Below, piece after piece: positions 1 through 11,838 of a stretch of 35,407 bases of DNA. The notes beneath the pieces were generated by a model. It worked only from the letters and a program-made list of their open reading frames with translations, did not search any database and had not been told where the DNA came from. A program made the translations under genes and the position numbers. Numbering within the stretch: position 1 is the first letter of the stretch; each line of letters opens with the position of its first letter. The stretch is from Actinomycetota bacterium (GTDB lineage: Bacteria; Actinomycetota; AC-67), in NCBI GenBank assembly GCA_040905475.1, contig JBBDRM010000074.1, positions 1 to 35,407 of the forward strand, in the 5' to 3' direction.

Positions 1-300
1 GAAGCAGACGACCTTGCCGTCCTTGGCATACGCGGGCATCCCGTACCAGGTCTTTGGCGAGAGGTCCGGCGCGCTGGCTTTGATGATCTCGTGGATCCGC
101 TTGGCCATCGCACGATCCGATCCCTGCATCCTGGCGATCTGCGCGAGCAGGGCGCTCTCCCCGTCCGCCTTGGCCGCTTCCGCCTTCAGCTCTAGGGCCC
201 GCTCCTTCATCGCAGCCCGTTCCTCGGCCGTGAAACCACTGGGCTTCTTTCCGGTCGCGGGGGTCTTGGCGGACTTCTTCGTGGTCTTCTTTGCGCTCAC
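1..300 (-). CDS. DUF1801-family (YdhG/iron-chaperone-like) protein, C-terminus cut by window edge
   Basis: Reading leftwards from a GTG at 300, an open frame runs 100 codons to the window edge without a stop. A strong Shine-Dalgarno AGGAGG lies just upstream of the GTG on the minus strand, which decides the start. The N-terminus is a basic Lys/Thr/Ala-rich tail of about 20 residues, followed by a helical segment ([13 protein letters not shown]) and the beginning of the conserved DUF1801 fold, with the [20 protein letters not shown] stretch and the [11 protein letters not shown] strand. Family members are small soluble cytoplasmic proteins of about 120-150 residues. Some are described as frataxin-like iron chaperones, but that function is weakly established and is not shown here. 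The gene is divergent from the nitroreductase-family gene at 463. Confidence is high for the gene and the family, low for any role. Confidence 0.85.
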   Translation of the reverse strand, partial: MSAKKTTKKSAKTPATGKKPSGFTAEERAAMKERALELKAEAAKADGESALLAQIARMQGSDRAMAKRIHEIIKASAPDLSPKTWYGMPAYAKDGKVVCF

Positions 301-462
301 CGTTCCCTCCTGTGGGTCGTCTCGTCGGGAGGCGCGGCCAACGATGGTACAGCGTCCGACCGGGCCTGATCGACGACGTCTCGACGAGGTGCAACTGATC
401 TCGGTCCGGCTCGAGTCCGCATTGGGGTCGCCACCTATCCAACTTCAAGGTAGAAAGACCCC

Positions 463-924
463 ATGCAGGTCGAAGGAGAGTACGAACCCAGCCCGTGGGA
501 CTGGGTACGGAACCAAGTCGAAGCGTACGAGAGTTCCGGCGGCCGCAGCGCGAACATGTTGGGCAATAGCGAGTGGCCGGTCGTCATCGTGACGAGTCGT
601 GGCAGGCGCACCGGTACGCTCCGAAAGACCCCCCTGATGCGCGTTGAGCACGAAGGCGAGTACGCGTTGATCGGCTCGCTCGGCGGGGCACCGAAGAACC
701 CGGTCTGGGTCTACAACCTCCGAGCGGATCCCAACATGGTCACGCTGCAGGACGGACCGGAACCGTTCGCGGTCACCGTGCGCGAGGTGACCGGCGACGA
801 GCGGGCGCTTTGGTGGGAACGCGCCGTCGCCGCGTACCCGCCCTACGAGCTCTATCAGAAGAACACGGAGCGCCTGATCCCGGTGTTCGTCGCCACCCGC
901 CTGGGAGACAACGAGGGAAGTTAG
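463..924 (+). CDS. Ddn-family deazaflavin (F420)-dependent nitroreductase/quinone reductase-like protein
   Basis: This 153-residue protein has the split beta-barrel signature of the Ddn family: the strand VVIVTSRGRRTGTLRKTPL around residues 40-58, then GGAPKNPVWVYNLRADP around 75-91 and a C-terminal YPPYELYQKNT segment. The RRTG...R and NP.W..NL.A.P motifs form the deazaflavin-binding region in Mycobacterium Ddn and relatives. Family members reduce quinones or nitro compounds with F420H2, but for this copy the substrate and even cofactor use are inferred. The ATG at 463 begins the homologous region. Only a weak, distant AAGG precedes it, so the start is moderately secure. The gene stands alone, with a 143-bp gap before the methyltransferase. 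A second family member lies at 20073-20516. Confidence 0.85.
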   Translation: MQVEGEYEPSPWDWVRNQVEAYESSGGRSANMLGNSEWPVVIVTSRGRRTGTLRKTPLMRVEHEGEYALIGSLGGAPKNPVWVYNLRADPNMVTLQDGPEPFAVTVREVTGDERALWWERAVAAYPPYELYQKNTERLIPVFVATRLGDNEGS

Positions 925-1067
925 GCTGCAGATCCGGCTCGAAGGGGTCGCTGGGATCCTTCGTCTTGGAACATCGCGCGGGAGCATTACGGTCCTCGCC
1001 GAGGAGGGCTAGTGGCTTCCTTACGACCGGTTGGCTCTCGGCGGCCAACGATGCCAGACTTTGTGAC

Positions 1068-1718
1068 ATGAGTCGGCGTTCCAAGCCCGAAGACATCGCC
1101 CGCTACTTCGACGAGAACATCGACTGCTGCGCTCCACGGCGCGATCCGAAAAAGCGCCCCGGCGTCAAACTCGCTCGGCTCCTCGAGCAGCAACTGAGGG
1201 CGGCGGGCTTGCAAGGGCGGACGGTGCTCGAGCTCGGGTGCGGTCGGGGCGAGCTCTCGACGGAGCTCGTCGGAGCCGGCGCCGCACGCGCGACCGGGAT
1301 CGACCTGTCGCCCGACAACATCGAGGTGGCGCGCCGGATCTCGTCCGAAGATGGGCTGAGCGACCGGATGGAGTTCCGAGTCGACAACGCGGCCACTGCG
1401 CAGCTCGGTCGGCACGACATCGTCGTCCACCACCGGGTCATCTGCTGCTACCCAGACCCTATGGGCTTGCTGGATAACTCGATCGGCGTGGCGGGGTCCG
1501 TGTACGGTTTCTCGATGCCGCGCTCGAGCGGAGTTGTCGGCCTCTTGGTCCGCGTCGGGCTCTCCTTCGAGAACCTCCTTCATCGCGTCAAGCGGCGCGG
1601 CTTCCGCGCATACGTTCACGACGAGCGTTTCGTCGACGAGACCCTCCGCGCGGCCGGCTTCCGACTGCAAGGGAGATCTAACCGGATGGGTTGGTTCGCG
1701 GCGGTGTACGCGAAGTAG
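1068..1718 (+). CDS. Class I SAM-dependent methyltransferase
   Basis: This 216-residue protein carries the SAM-binding motif I VLELGCGRGELS (Gly57-Cys-Gly59) and the following acidic motif II strand ATGIDLSPDNIEVA, the usual Rossmann methyltransferase layout. The frame is open far upstream, but homology-like sequence begins only at MSRRSKPEDIARYFDENID, so the ATG at 1068 is chosen. No Shine-Dalgarno is visible. A possible leaderless promoter (TTGGCT at 1031-1036, 18 nt, CAGACT at 1055-1060, then 7 nt to the ATG) could explain this, but the first base of the -10 is not T. The C-terminal part includes a helix region and a final beta hairpin. The substrate is unknown. The last 41 nt overlap the convergent adenylate cyclase gene. 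Confidence 0.8.
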   Translation: MSRRSKPEDIARYFDENIDCCAPRRDPKKRPGVKLARLLEQQLRAAGLQGRTVLELGCGRGELSTELVGAGAARATGIDLSPDNIEVARRISSEDGLSDRMEFRVDNAATAQLGRHDIVVHHRVICCYPDPMGLLDNSIGVAGSVYGFSMPRSSGVVGLLVRVGLSFENLLHRVKRRGFRAYVHDERFVDETLRAAGFRLQGRSNRMGWFAAVYAK

Positions 1719-2955
1719 CCGGCGATCTTTCGTCTACCAACAGATAGGTGTGCATGCGTCCCTTGCCTTTGATGTCAAGCTCGCCCCGGTCCTCAAGGAC
1801 GAAGGAACCGGCCAGCCTGTCCGCCGCTCGATCGGTTACATGGATGGCACCCGGGAGCCCGTGGGACTCCATGCGACTTGCCGTGTTCACGGTGTCGCCC
1901 CATAGGTCGTAGATGAACTTGGTGCGACCGATCACCCCGGCAACGACGGGGCCGATGTCGATCCCGATCCGAAGCGTGATGCGCGAGTCCTGGGAGCGGG
2001 TCATGATCTCGTTCTGCATGGCGAGAGCCATACGAGCGAGATTCTCGGCGTGCTGCGGATCCGCCTCGAGGAGGCCCGAGGCCACCATGTAGGCATCGCC
2101 GATCGTCTTGATCTTCTCCAGGCGATACTCGGCGGCCAGCCGGTCGAAGGCGGAGAAGATCTCGTCCAGGAGGCGAACGACGTCATCCGGCGGCATGGTC
2201 TCGGCCATGGGGGTGAAGCCGGCGATGTCCGCGAAGAGCACGCCGACGTCGGAAGCTCCGTCCGCGATCAGGTTCTCCCCGGCCTTGAGTCGTGTGGCGA
2301 TCGGTTCGGGGAGGACATTCAGGAGGAGAATCTCCGAGCGTTCCCGCTCCGCCGCGAGCGCGGCGGCGTATCGCTCGCGTTCTTGGACGAAGTATTGGAG
2401 CAAGACGTAGCAGGTTCCGGTGACCCCGAGGCAGTTGAGCGCGAAGAAGAGGATGTTGATCGCTCGTGGGATCTCCGGCGACTTGTTGGCAAGGATCGGA
2501 TCCAGCGCTCCCGCGAGCGCAACGGCCCCCGCGAACGCCACGAACCAGGGGACCGCTTGTCTGCGGCCGTAGAAGAGGAGAGCTCCGAGAGGAGCAGTGA
2601 AGGACCACAGGATTACGCCGCTCGACGGAACGAAGCCACCGAGGCTCAGCTGCAAGAAGAACGGCAGGAGCAGGCTGAGGCTCAATTCCCATAGTCGAAA
2701 GAACCTGTAACGCTTGGTCCTGGCGAAGATAGCGAGATTGATGATCGATACGACCTGATAGGCGAAGGGGATCGCTGCCGCCAGGTGCAGGCCGAGAGCC
2801 CAGTACGTGACCACCCACACGATCGCCAACCCGGTGATCAATCCGGCGGACAGAACGAGAACCTCTTTGCGGAGCGCCTCGTCCGGCGTGTCGCTCGGCA
2901 ACGCTCCGATCCTCGCGAACCGGGCCAGCGGACCCGTGATTTTGGGGGTCTCCAT
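1678..2955 (-). CDS. Membrane-anchored class III adenylate cyclase
   Basis: This 425-residue protein has an N-terminal half with about six hydrophobic helices (roughly residues 33-200), a short coiled linker rich in Glu/Arg, and a C-terminal class III nucleotide cyclase domain (about 230-410). Catalytic residues are visible: metal-binding Asp243 in LFADIAGFTPM and Asp287 in KTIGDAYMVASG, the adenine-selecting pair Lys281 and Asp350 (YDLWGD), and transition-state residues Asn357 and Arg361 in TVNTASRM. The Lys/Asp pair indicates ATP rather than GTP, so it should produce cAMP at the inner face of the membrane. The layout resembles mycobacterial Rv1625c-type cyclases, which act as homodimers. 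GGAGAG about 9 nt before the ATG at 2955 supports the start. The gene overlaps the convergent methyltransferase and is divergent from the SDR gene. Confidence 0.93.
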   Translation of the reverse strand: METPKITGPLARFARIGALPSDTPDEALRKEVLVLSAGLITGLAIVWVVTYWALGLHLAAAIPFAYQVVSIINLAIFARTKRYRFFRLWELSLSLLLPFFLQLSLGGFVPSSGVILWSFTAPLGALLFYGRRQAVPWFVAFAGAVALAGALDPILANKSPEIPRAINILFFALNCLGVTGTCYVLLQYFVQERERYAAALAAERERSEILLLNVLPEPIATRLKAGENLIADGASDVGVLFADIAGFTPMAETMPPDDVVRLLDEIFSAFDRLAAEYRLEKIKTIGDAYMVASGLLEADPQHAENLARMALAMQNEIMTRSQDSRITLRIGIDIGPVVAGVIGRTKFIYDLWGDTVNTASRMESHGLPGAIHVTDRAADRLAGSFVLEDRGELDIKGKGRMHTYLLVDERSPATSRTPPRTNPSG

Positions 2956-3084
2956 AGCTCAGATCTCTCCGTGTCGTGGGTGCGTATCGAGTAGCTACGT
3001 CACGACGGAACACCAGCCTTTGGCCGGCCTGAGAACTCCACCAACCTCGGCCACGGGATCCGTTCACGCCACAGTTTGTAGTAT

Positions 3085-3099
3085 CCCCCTCCGAGGGGG
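3085..3099. repeat. Inverted repeat CCCCCT-CCG-AGGGGG before the SDR gene
   Basis: A six-base inverted repeat with a 3-nt centre lies between the putative -10 (TAGTAT, 3079-3084) and the TTG start of the SDR gene. Its right arm forms the purine-rich ribosome-binding stretch. It could be an operator or, if transcription starts further upstream, an RNA hairpin hiding the ribosome-binding site. The repeat is seen directly; any function is inference. Confidence 0.35.
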
Positions 3100-3103
3100 G
3101 AGT

Positions 3104-3928
3104 TTGAACGGCAACGCCTTTGCGCGGAAGTACGGCCCGTGGGCTCTCGTGACGGGCGGCGCGATGGGCCTCGGCGCGGCATTCGCGGAGCGACTCGGGA
3201 TGTCCGGATTGGATCTCATCCTGGTGGATCGCGCGGCCGAGGCGTTGGCGGAACGTGCGGAGGGCCTCCGACGGCGGTTCCCCACGATCCAGGTCCGCGA
3301 GGCCGTGGCCGATCTCGCCGACACGGCCGAGGTCGAGCGCGTCTTGAACGACACCGCGGACGTCGAAGTGGGGCTTCACGTGGCCTGTGCGGCTCATGCG
3401 GTAACCGCTCCGTGGCTCGACGTCCCGCTCGAGGAAAAGATCCGCCAGATCCAGGTCAACTGCGTAGCCGTCACGCAGATGGTGGATCGTCTCTCGCGCT
3501 CGATGGCCGGTCGCGGGCGGGGCGGGATCATCGTGGTCTCGTCGGCCGCCGGACAGATCGGTACGCCGCTCGCTGCGACCTACGCGGCGACCAAGGCGTT
3601 CGATCTCATCCTCGCCGAGTCGCTGTGGGCAGAACTGCGGGGGAGCGGGGTCGATGTTCTGGGGCTGATGCCCGGGATGACGCGTACCCCCGGCTTCGAA
3701 GGTTCGCTCGGGTCGGACGCGAAGCTGCCAAAAGGCGTCGAGGTCATGGAGCCCGAGCAAGTCGTCCACGAGGCCCTCGATGCCCTCGGGAAAAGGCCGA
3801 GCATCATCGCCGGACGCCGCAACCGGCTCGCCAACGTGATGACCCAGCGACTCCTGTCTCGCAAGGCGGCGATCGAGCTCATGGCGCGCTCGATGCGATC
3901 GATGTATCCCGGCACGAAACGTCCCTGA
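3104..3928 (+). CDS. Short-chain dehydrogenase/reductase (classical SDR)
   Basis: This is a 274-residue Rossmann oxidoreductase. The cofactor motif TGGAMGLG spans residues 17-24, and the catalytic set is Ser147 (VVSSAAGQIG), Tyr160 and Lys164 (YAATK). The usual NNAG motif is replaced by ACAAH. The open frame extends far upstream, but the family begins with the FARKYGPWALVTGG block, so the TTG at 3104 with a purine-rich GAGGGGGGAG just before it is the best start. No ATG or GTG is available nearby in frame. A TAGTAT hexamer at 3079-3084 may be its -10. The stop codon overlaps the ATG of a transporter relic (TGATG), so the two were once translationally coupled. The substrate is unknown. Confidence 0.88.
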   Translation: MNGNAFARKYGPWALVTGGAMGLGAAFAERLGMSGLDLILVDRAAEALAERAEGLRRRFPTIQVREAVADLADTAEVERVLNDTADVEVGLHVACAAHAVTAPWLDVPLEEKIRQIQVNCVAVTQMVDRLSRSMAGRGRGGIIVVSSAAGQIGTPLAATYAATKAFDLILAESLWAELRGSGVDVLGLMPGMTRTPGFEGSLGSDAKLPKGVEVMEPEQVVHEALDALGKRPSIIAGRRNRLANVMTQRLLSRKAAIELMARSMRSMYPGTKRP

Positions 3929-4188
3929 TGCGGATCGCGGGAACCAAGCCTTCGTTCTGGATCCTCGCCGTTCTGCTCGGGTTCTTCCTTTTCGCGGCCA
4001 GCGGGCCTTCGCCGCTCTACGTCGTATGCGTCTCGATCAGCGTTCCGGCCGTGATCGCCGGCGTAGCGACAAGCCGGTACGGCCTTCCGAACACGACATA
4101 TGCCCTTCGGTTTGGTCGTCATGGCGTTGGCCGCGATAACGACGGTCGCCATATCGAGGTCGAGAAGCGCGTGATTCCTTCGCTCTAG
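3928..4188 (+). pseudogene. Relic of an MFS transporter: first helix joined to last helices, plus a frameshift
   Basis: The ATG at 3928 overlaps the SDR stop. The first 33 residues (FWILAVLLGFFLFAASGPSPLYVV) match the first transmembrane helix and the conserved PSPLY motif of MFS drug-resistance transporters. The next stretch (SISVPAVIAGVATSRYGLP) resembles the penultimate C-terminal helix of the same family. About ten helices that should lie between them are absent. From 4106 the other forward frame encodes FGLVVMALAAITTVAIS, a good last MFS helix ending at a TGA at 4172-4174. Dropping one C from the CCC at 4103-4105 would restore that frame. This looks like an internally deleted and then frameshifted MFS gene. 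If translated as it stands it gives an 86-residue peptide. The family assignment is from recognition, not a search. Confidence 0.6.
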
Positions 4189-4601
4189 GCCGGTATGAGC
4201 CCGAGTTGCTGCAGGGTGCCGAGGTCGTCGATGTTGCCCCACCGCTCGGCGACGAGCCCCCCGGCGATGCGGAGGATGATGCAGCCGGTCGACTCGACGC
4301 TCCGTCCGGTCGCCGGCACGGGTCCGAAGGGCCCGGTGTGCGTACCACGGAACACGATCCGAGAGACGACCCGATCTCCTTCCGCGATCTGATCTTCGAT
4401 CGTCACCGAGATGTCGGGGAGCGCCGTGAGATAGGCAGTGCATTCCTGCTTGAACCCGTCACGATCCGGCGTGCGTGGAACCGACAGGTAATGATCGACG
4501 AAGTCGGGAGCGAAGAGCGTGTCGATGGCGTTCACGTCGTGCCGGTTCCAGACCTCTTCGAAGAATCTCGCCGCGATGACTTTGAGCTCGTCCGTAGTCA
4601 T
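4185..4601 (-). CDS. SnoaL-like (NTF2 fold) ester cyclase-family protein
   Basis: This 138-residue protein has the SnoaL-like polyketide-cyclase/NTF2 fold pattern: an N-terminal helix (LKVIAARFFEEVWNRHDVNAIDTLFAPDFVDH), a central strand with the VVSRIVFRGTHTGPF turn, and the end strand GLVAERWGNIDDLGTLQQLGLI. These features are typical of the ester cyclase branch (about 130-140 residues). The name does not imply antibiotic synthesis: most family members are uncharacterised small-molecule-binding or isomerase-like proteins. A strong AGGAGGAGG precedes the ATG at 4601. Its stop overlaps the end of the transporter relic by 4 nt. It lies 40 nt downstream of the cupin/NTF2 fusion on the same strand, so the two probably form an operon. 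Confidence 0.88.
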   Translation of the reverse strand: MTTDELKVIAARFFEEVWNRHDVNAIDTLFAPDFVDHYLSVPRTPDRDGFKQECTAYLTALPDISVTIEDQIAEGDRVVSRIVFRGTHTGPFGPVPATGRSVESTGCIILRIAGGLVAERWGNIDDLGTLQQLGLIPA

Positions 4602-4641
4602 GACTCGTCCTCCTCCTGGATCTGGGATCTGGCCGAAGCGC

Positions 4642-5481
4642 TCAGGCGGTTCCCCATGGGTTATCGATCACGATCCGCCACGTTCCGTCCTGCTGACGTC
4701 GCACGACATCGCTGCTCCTACTGTTCAGATCGATCGCGCTACCGTCCGGCGCGGTGCCGCCGGAGAGGTGGCCGTCGTGGATCAGGAGAGCGACGTCGTC
4801 GGCGTGGATCACCGTGGACTCCGCAAGCTCGAGCTTGCCGCCCATCGCGAGCAACCCTTCCAGGGCTCGGCGCAAGGCATCTCTTCCATGGAGTGCCGGC
4901 ATCCCCGGCTGCGGGATGAGTGCCGCTTCGCTCTCGTAGAGCTCCAACATGCCGTCCAGGTCTCCGGCGTTGAAGCGTTCCTCGAACAGCCGGGGGATCT
5001 CTGCCGCGCTCTCCGGGAGCGTTCTGCCGTTGTGGTCGCTCTCAGGGCTCTCCTCTTCCGGCGGCGCGATCTCTTGGCCGTACTCCGCGGCGATCGTCGC
5101 GACCCGCTCTAGGTCTGGATCCGCACCGAGTCGGGCGACGTCGACGAAGAAGCCCTCGAAACCACCCGGGAGGAACGTGTAGAGGGTTCTCGACGGGCTC
5201 GTCCCGGTGTTGCGCGTCCAATGCCTGGTGTTACGCGGCACCGAGATCGATTGTCCCGGCCTCAGCGATACTGTGGTGCCGGGGAGGCGGACGTCCACGT
5301 TGCCCTCGAGGATGGCGATCACGATGTCCTCGCGGCTGTTGACGTGGGGCGGGCTGCCGCCGCCCGGACGATCGAGCTGCTCGACGACCGAATACGCCCC
5401 GTTCGTTGCCCCCGAGGGCAAGACCACCCGCAGCTTCACGCCCATGACATCAAGCTCGGCACCAGCTTCCCGCGCGGCCAT
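4642..5481 (-). CDS. Fusion of a cupin domain and an NTF2-like (SnoaL/DUF4440-type) domain
   Basis: This 279-residue protein has two domains. Residues about 1-140 form a cupin barrel (GGGSPPHVNSREDIVIAILEG, then LRPGQSISVPRNTRHWTRN), with candidate metal ligands His, Glu/Asp and His in these two motifs. Residues about 155-279 form an NTF2-like domain (IPRLFEERFNAGDLDGMLELY ... WRIVIDNPWGT). The ATG at 5481 is chosen over one ten codons upstream because GGAGGGAGG sits directly before it. The cupin half resembles small-molecule-binding or oxygenase-like cupins, and the NTF2 half resembles predicted ketosteroid-isomerase-like domains. It is followed by a second, free-standing NTF2-like gene. A two-step transformation of one small metabolite is possible but is inference. 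Confidence 0.85.
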   Translation of the reverse strand: MAAREAGAELDVMGVKLRVVLPSGATNGAYSVVEQLDRPGGGSPPHVNSREDIVIAILEGNVDVRLPGTTVSLRPGQSISVPRNTRHWTRNTGTSPSRTLYTFLPGGFEGFFVDVARLGADPDLERVATIAAEYGQEIAPPEEESPESDHNGRTLPESAAEIPRLFEERFNAGDLDGMLELYESEAALIPQPGMPALHGRDALRRALEGLLAMGGKLELAESTVIHADDVALLIHDGHLSGGTAPDGSAIDLNSRSSDVVRRQQDGTWRIVIDNPWGTA

Positions 5482-5519
5482 GTCGTCCTCCCTCCACGCT
5501 TCTCCGATCACTGCGAGAA

Positions 5520-5545
5520 CGGTAGGTTGAGTCCCGGTACCCGGG
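5520..5545. promoter_or_regulatory. Divergent promoter region with back-to-back -10 hexamers and an inverted repeat
   Basis: In the 101-bp gap between the cupin fusion (leftward) and the HD-GYP gene (rightward), ACGGTAGGTT gives a rightward TAGGTT (5522-5527) and an overlapping leftward TACCGT (5520-5525), both fitting the actinobacterial TANNNT consensus. Just right of it is CCCGG-TAC-CCGGG (5533-5545), a 5-bp inverted repeat that could be an operator. No convincing -35 boxes are seen. The arrangement would make the two promoters mutually exclusive. Confidence 0.35.
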
Positions 5546-5582
5546 CATCGGGGGAGGCACCCATTTTCGTGACATCGAGGCC

Positions 5583-7151
5583 ATGAGCGCCGTGGGGGAC
5601 GATCAGGCCGGCGGGCTGCGCCTCGCCGAACTCCTCGCCGTGCTCTCTCTGGCCACCGACCTCGGGATCGGCCGAGCGCCCGGCAACGAATTGGTCGTCA
5701 CCGCCGTCGCGATGCGGTTCGGTCGTTCGCTCTCCCGCGACGACGAGACCTTGCGAGAAGTCCTTGCCGTCGCGCTCCTTCGATGGATCGGATGTACGTC
5801 GCACGCCCACGAGCTTGCCGAGGTGTTCGACGACGAGATCGCTGCGCAGGAGAGAGCTGCGTTCCTCGACCTGACCAACCCTTTGGAGTTGCTGGGCGAT
5901 GCCGTCCGGTATGCGGGAAAAGGTCGTCCGCCACTCCGCCGGGTCAAGACCGTCGCGCGCGTTCTCGCGACGGGCCCGCGGATAGCAGCAAACTCATATC
6001 GCGCCAGCTGCGAGGTGGGAGTGCGGCTCGCCGAAACCATCGGGCTCGGAGAAGACGTTCGTCATGCCGTCGGCGCCGTCTTCGAGCGCTGGGATGGTAA
6101 GGGGTGGCCGAACGGGATGGCGGGAGATGCGATCCCGGTCAGCGTGCGCATCGTGAACGTCGCGCAGGACGCGGTGAATTTCTCGAGCGCGCGCGGTGTC
6201 GAGGGCGCTGTGGCGGTGCTCCGCGAACGTTCGGGGAAGGCTCACGACCCGGCCTTGGCCTCGTCCTTCTGCGCCGATGCGGCCGGGTTCCTGCAGGGTG
6301 AGGATGAGGAGGTCTCGTGGGAACGGGTACTGGAGTGGGAGCCCGCACCCGTTCGATTCGTCCCGGCGCATGAGATGGACGATGCGCTGCGAGCGCTCGC
6401 AGACTTCGCCGACCTGAAGGATCCGCACACGGTCGGTCACTCACGCGGCGTCGCGGAACTCGCGGCAGCGGCGGCGAGACGGCTGACCTTGCCCGCCGGC
6501 GACGTCGAGCTCGTGCGGCGCGCGTCGCTGATCCACGACCTCGGTCGGGTCGGCGTTCCAAACGGGATCTGGGAGAAGCCCGCGCGCCTCACCGAGACGG
6601 AATGGGAGGGGGTGCGCCTACACCCCTACTTCGTCGAGCGCGCGACGGCGAGGTGCGCAACGCTCGCGCCGTACGGTGAGCTGGCTGCGACACACCATGA
6701 GCGGCTCGACGGATCCGGCTATCACCGCGGCAGCAAGGCCCCGCAGATCGGGATCCTCGCGCGCATCCTGGCGGCGGCCGACGCGTACCACGCGATGACC
6801 GAAGAACGGGCGTACCGGCCGGCGCACGACGCGACGGCTGCGAAAAGGCTTCTGCGCGAGGAGGTCCGCGCGGGCAGGCTGGATGGAGAGGCCGCCGATG
6901 CGGTTCTCGCTGCCGCGGGACATCGGGTTCGCCGAACGCGTCAGGATTGGCCGGCCGGGCTGAGCACACGTGAGGTGGAGGTCCTGAGGCATGCGGTGCG
7001 CGGCGCCTCCAACCGGCAGATCGCGGAACGGCTCCACATCTCCGAGCGGACGGTCGAGCATCATCTATCGCATGCCTACACCAAGATCGGGGTGTCGAGC
7101 CGCGCTGCAGCGGCACTCTTCGCTGCTCAGAACGACCTCCTGTCGAATTGA
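5583..7151 (+). CDS. Tandem HD-GYP-type protein with C-terminal LuxR DNA-binding domain
   Basis: This 522-residue protein has two HD-GYP-like halves and a helix-turn-helix tail. The second half (about 270-440) has HTVGHS near residues 282-287, the HD pair His318-Asp319 (LIHDLGRVG), His371-His372-Glu373 and Asp376, but the GYP triad reads Gly379-Tyr380-His381. The first half (about 130-210) keeps only the DGKGWPNG part: its HHE position is FER (167-169) and no HD pair is visible, so it is probably inactive. Residues about 460-515 are a LuxR/GerE HTH (LSTREVEVL ... GASNRQIAERLHISERTVEHHL). HD-GYP enzymes hydrolyse cyclic dinucleotides. Linked to a LuxR tail, this one may act as a ligand-responsive regulator or a phosphohydrolase whose activity is coupled to DNA binding. 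Its ribosome-binding site is weak (GAGG). Confidence 0.88.
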   Translation: MSAVGDDQAGGLRLAELLAVLSLATDLGIGRAPGNELVVTAVAMRFGRSLSRDDETLREVLAVALLRWIGCTSHAHELAEVFDDEIAAQERAAFLDLTNPLELLGDAVRYAGKGRPPLRRVKTVARVLATGPRIAANSYRASCEVGVRLAETIGLGEDVRHAVGAVFERWDGKGWPNGMAGDAIPVSVRIVNVAQDAVNFSSARGVEGAVAVLRERSGKAHDPALASSFCADAAGFLQGEDEEVSWERVLEWEPAPVRFVPAHEMDDALRALADFADLKDPHTVGHSRGVAELAAAAARRLTLPAGDVELVRRASLIHDLGRVGVPNGIWEKPARLTETEWEGVRLHPYFVERATARCATLAPYGELAATHHERLDGSGYHRGSKAPQIGILARILAAADAYHAMTEERAYRPAHDATAAKRLLREEVRAGRLDGEAADAVLAAAGHRVRRTRQDWPAGLSTREVEVLRHAVRGASNRQIAERLHISERTVEHHLSHAYTKIGVSSRAAAALFAAQNDLLSN

Positions 7152-7210
7152 CCAAGGGAAGAAGTAGTACCACCTCGATCTCGGACTCGGCCGGCGAGGC
7201 CCTTTCTCGC

Positions 7211-7238
7211 TTGTTATCGACCGGAGAGCCCCTATAAT
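7211..7238 (+). promoter_or_regulatory. Sigma-70-type promoter of gltBD
   Basis: TTGTTA (7211-7216), a 16-nt spacer and a perfect TATAAT (7233-7238) lie upstream of gltB. Predicted transcription would start near 7245, leaving a leader of about 58 nt with a GAGGTGA ribosome-binding site before the GTG at 7303. It is the clearest housekeeping promoter in the window. Confidence 0.75.
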
Positions 7239-7302
7239 TCGGAGACCACCAGGGCAGCGTCGCCCCGGCCCGGTACCCATAACCGTGAGATAGAGGTGAC
7301 GC

Positions 7303-11830
<4,528 letters not shown>

Positions 11831-11838
<8 letters not shown>

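Noticed and set aside
7152-7302. GGCC-GGCGA-GGCC followed by a partly T-rich stretch as a terminator for the HD-GYP gene
   Set aside because: The stem has only four base pairs and the tail is interrupted by C and G, so it was not listed.
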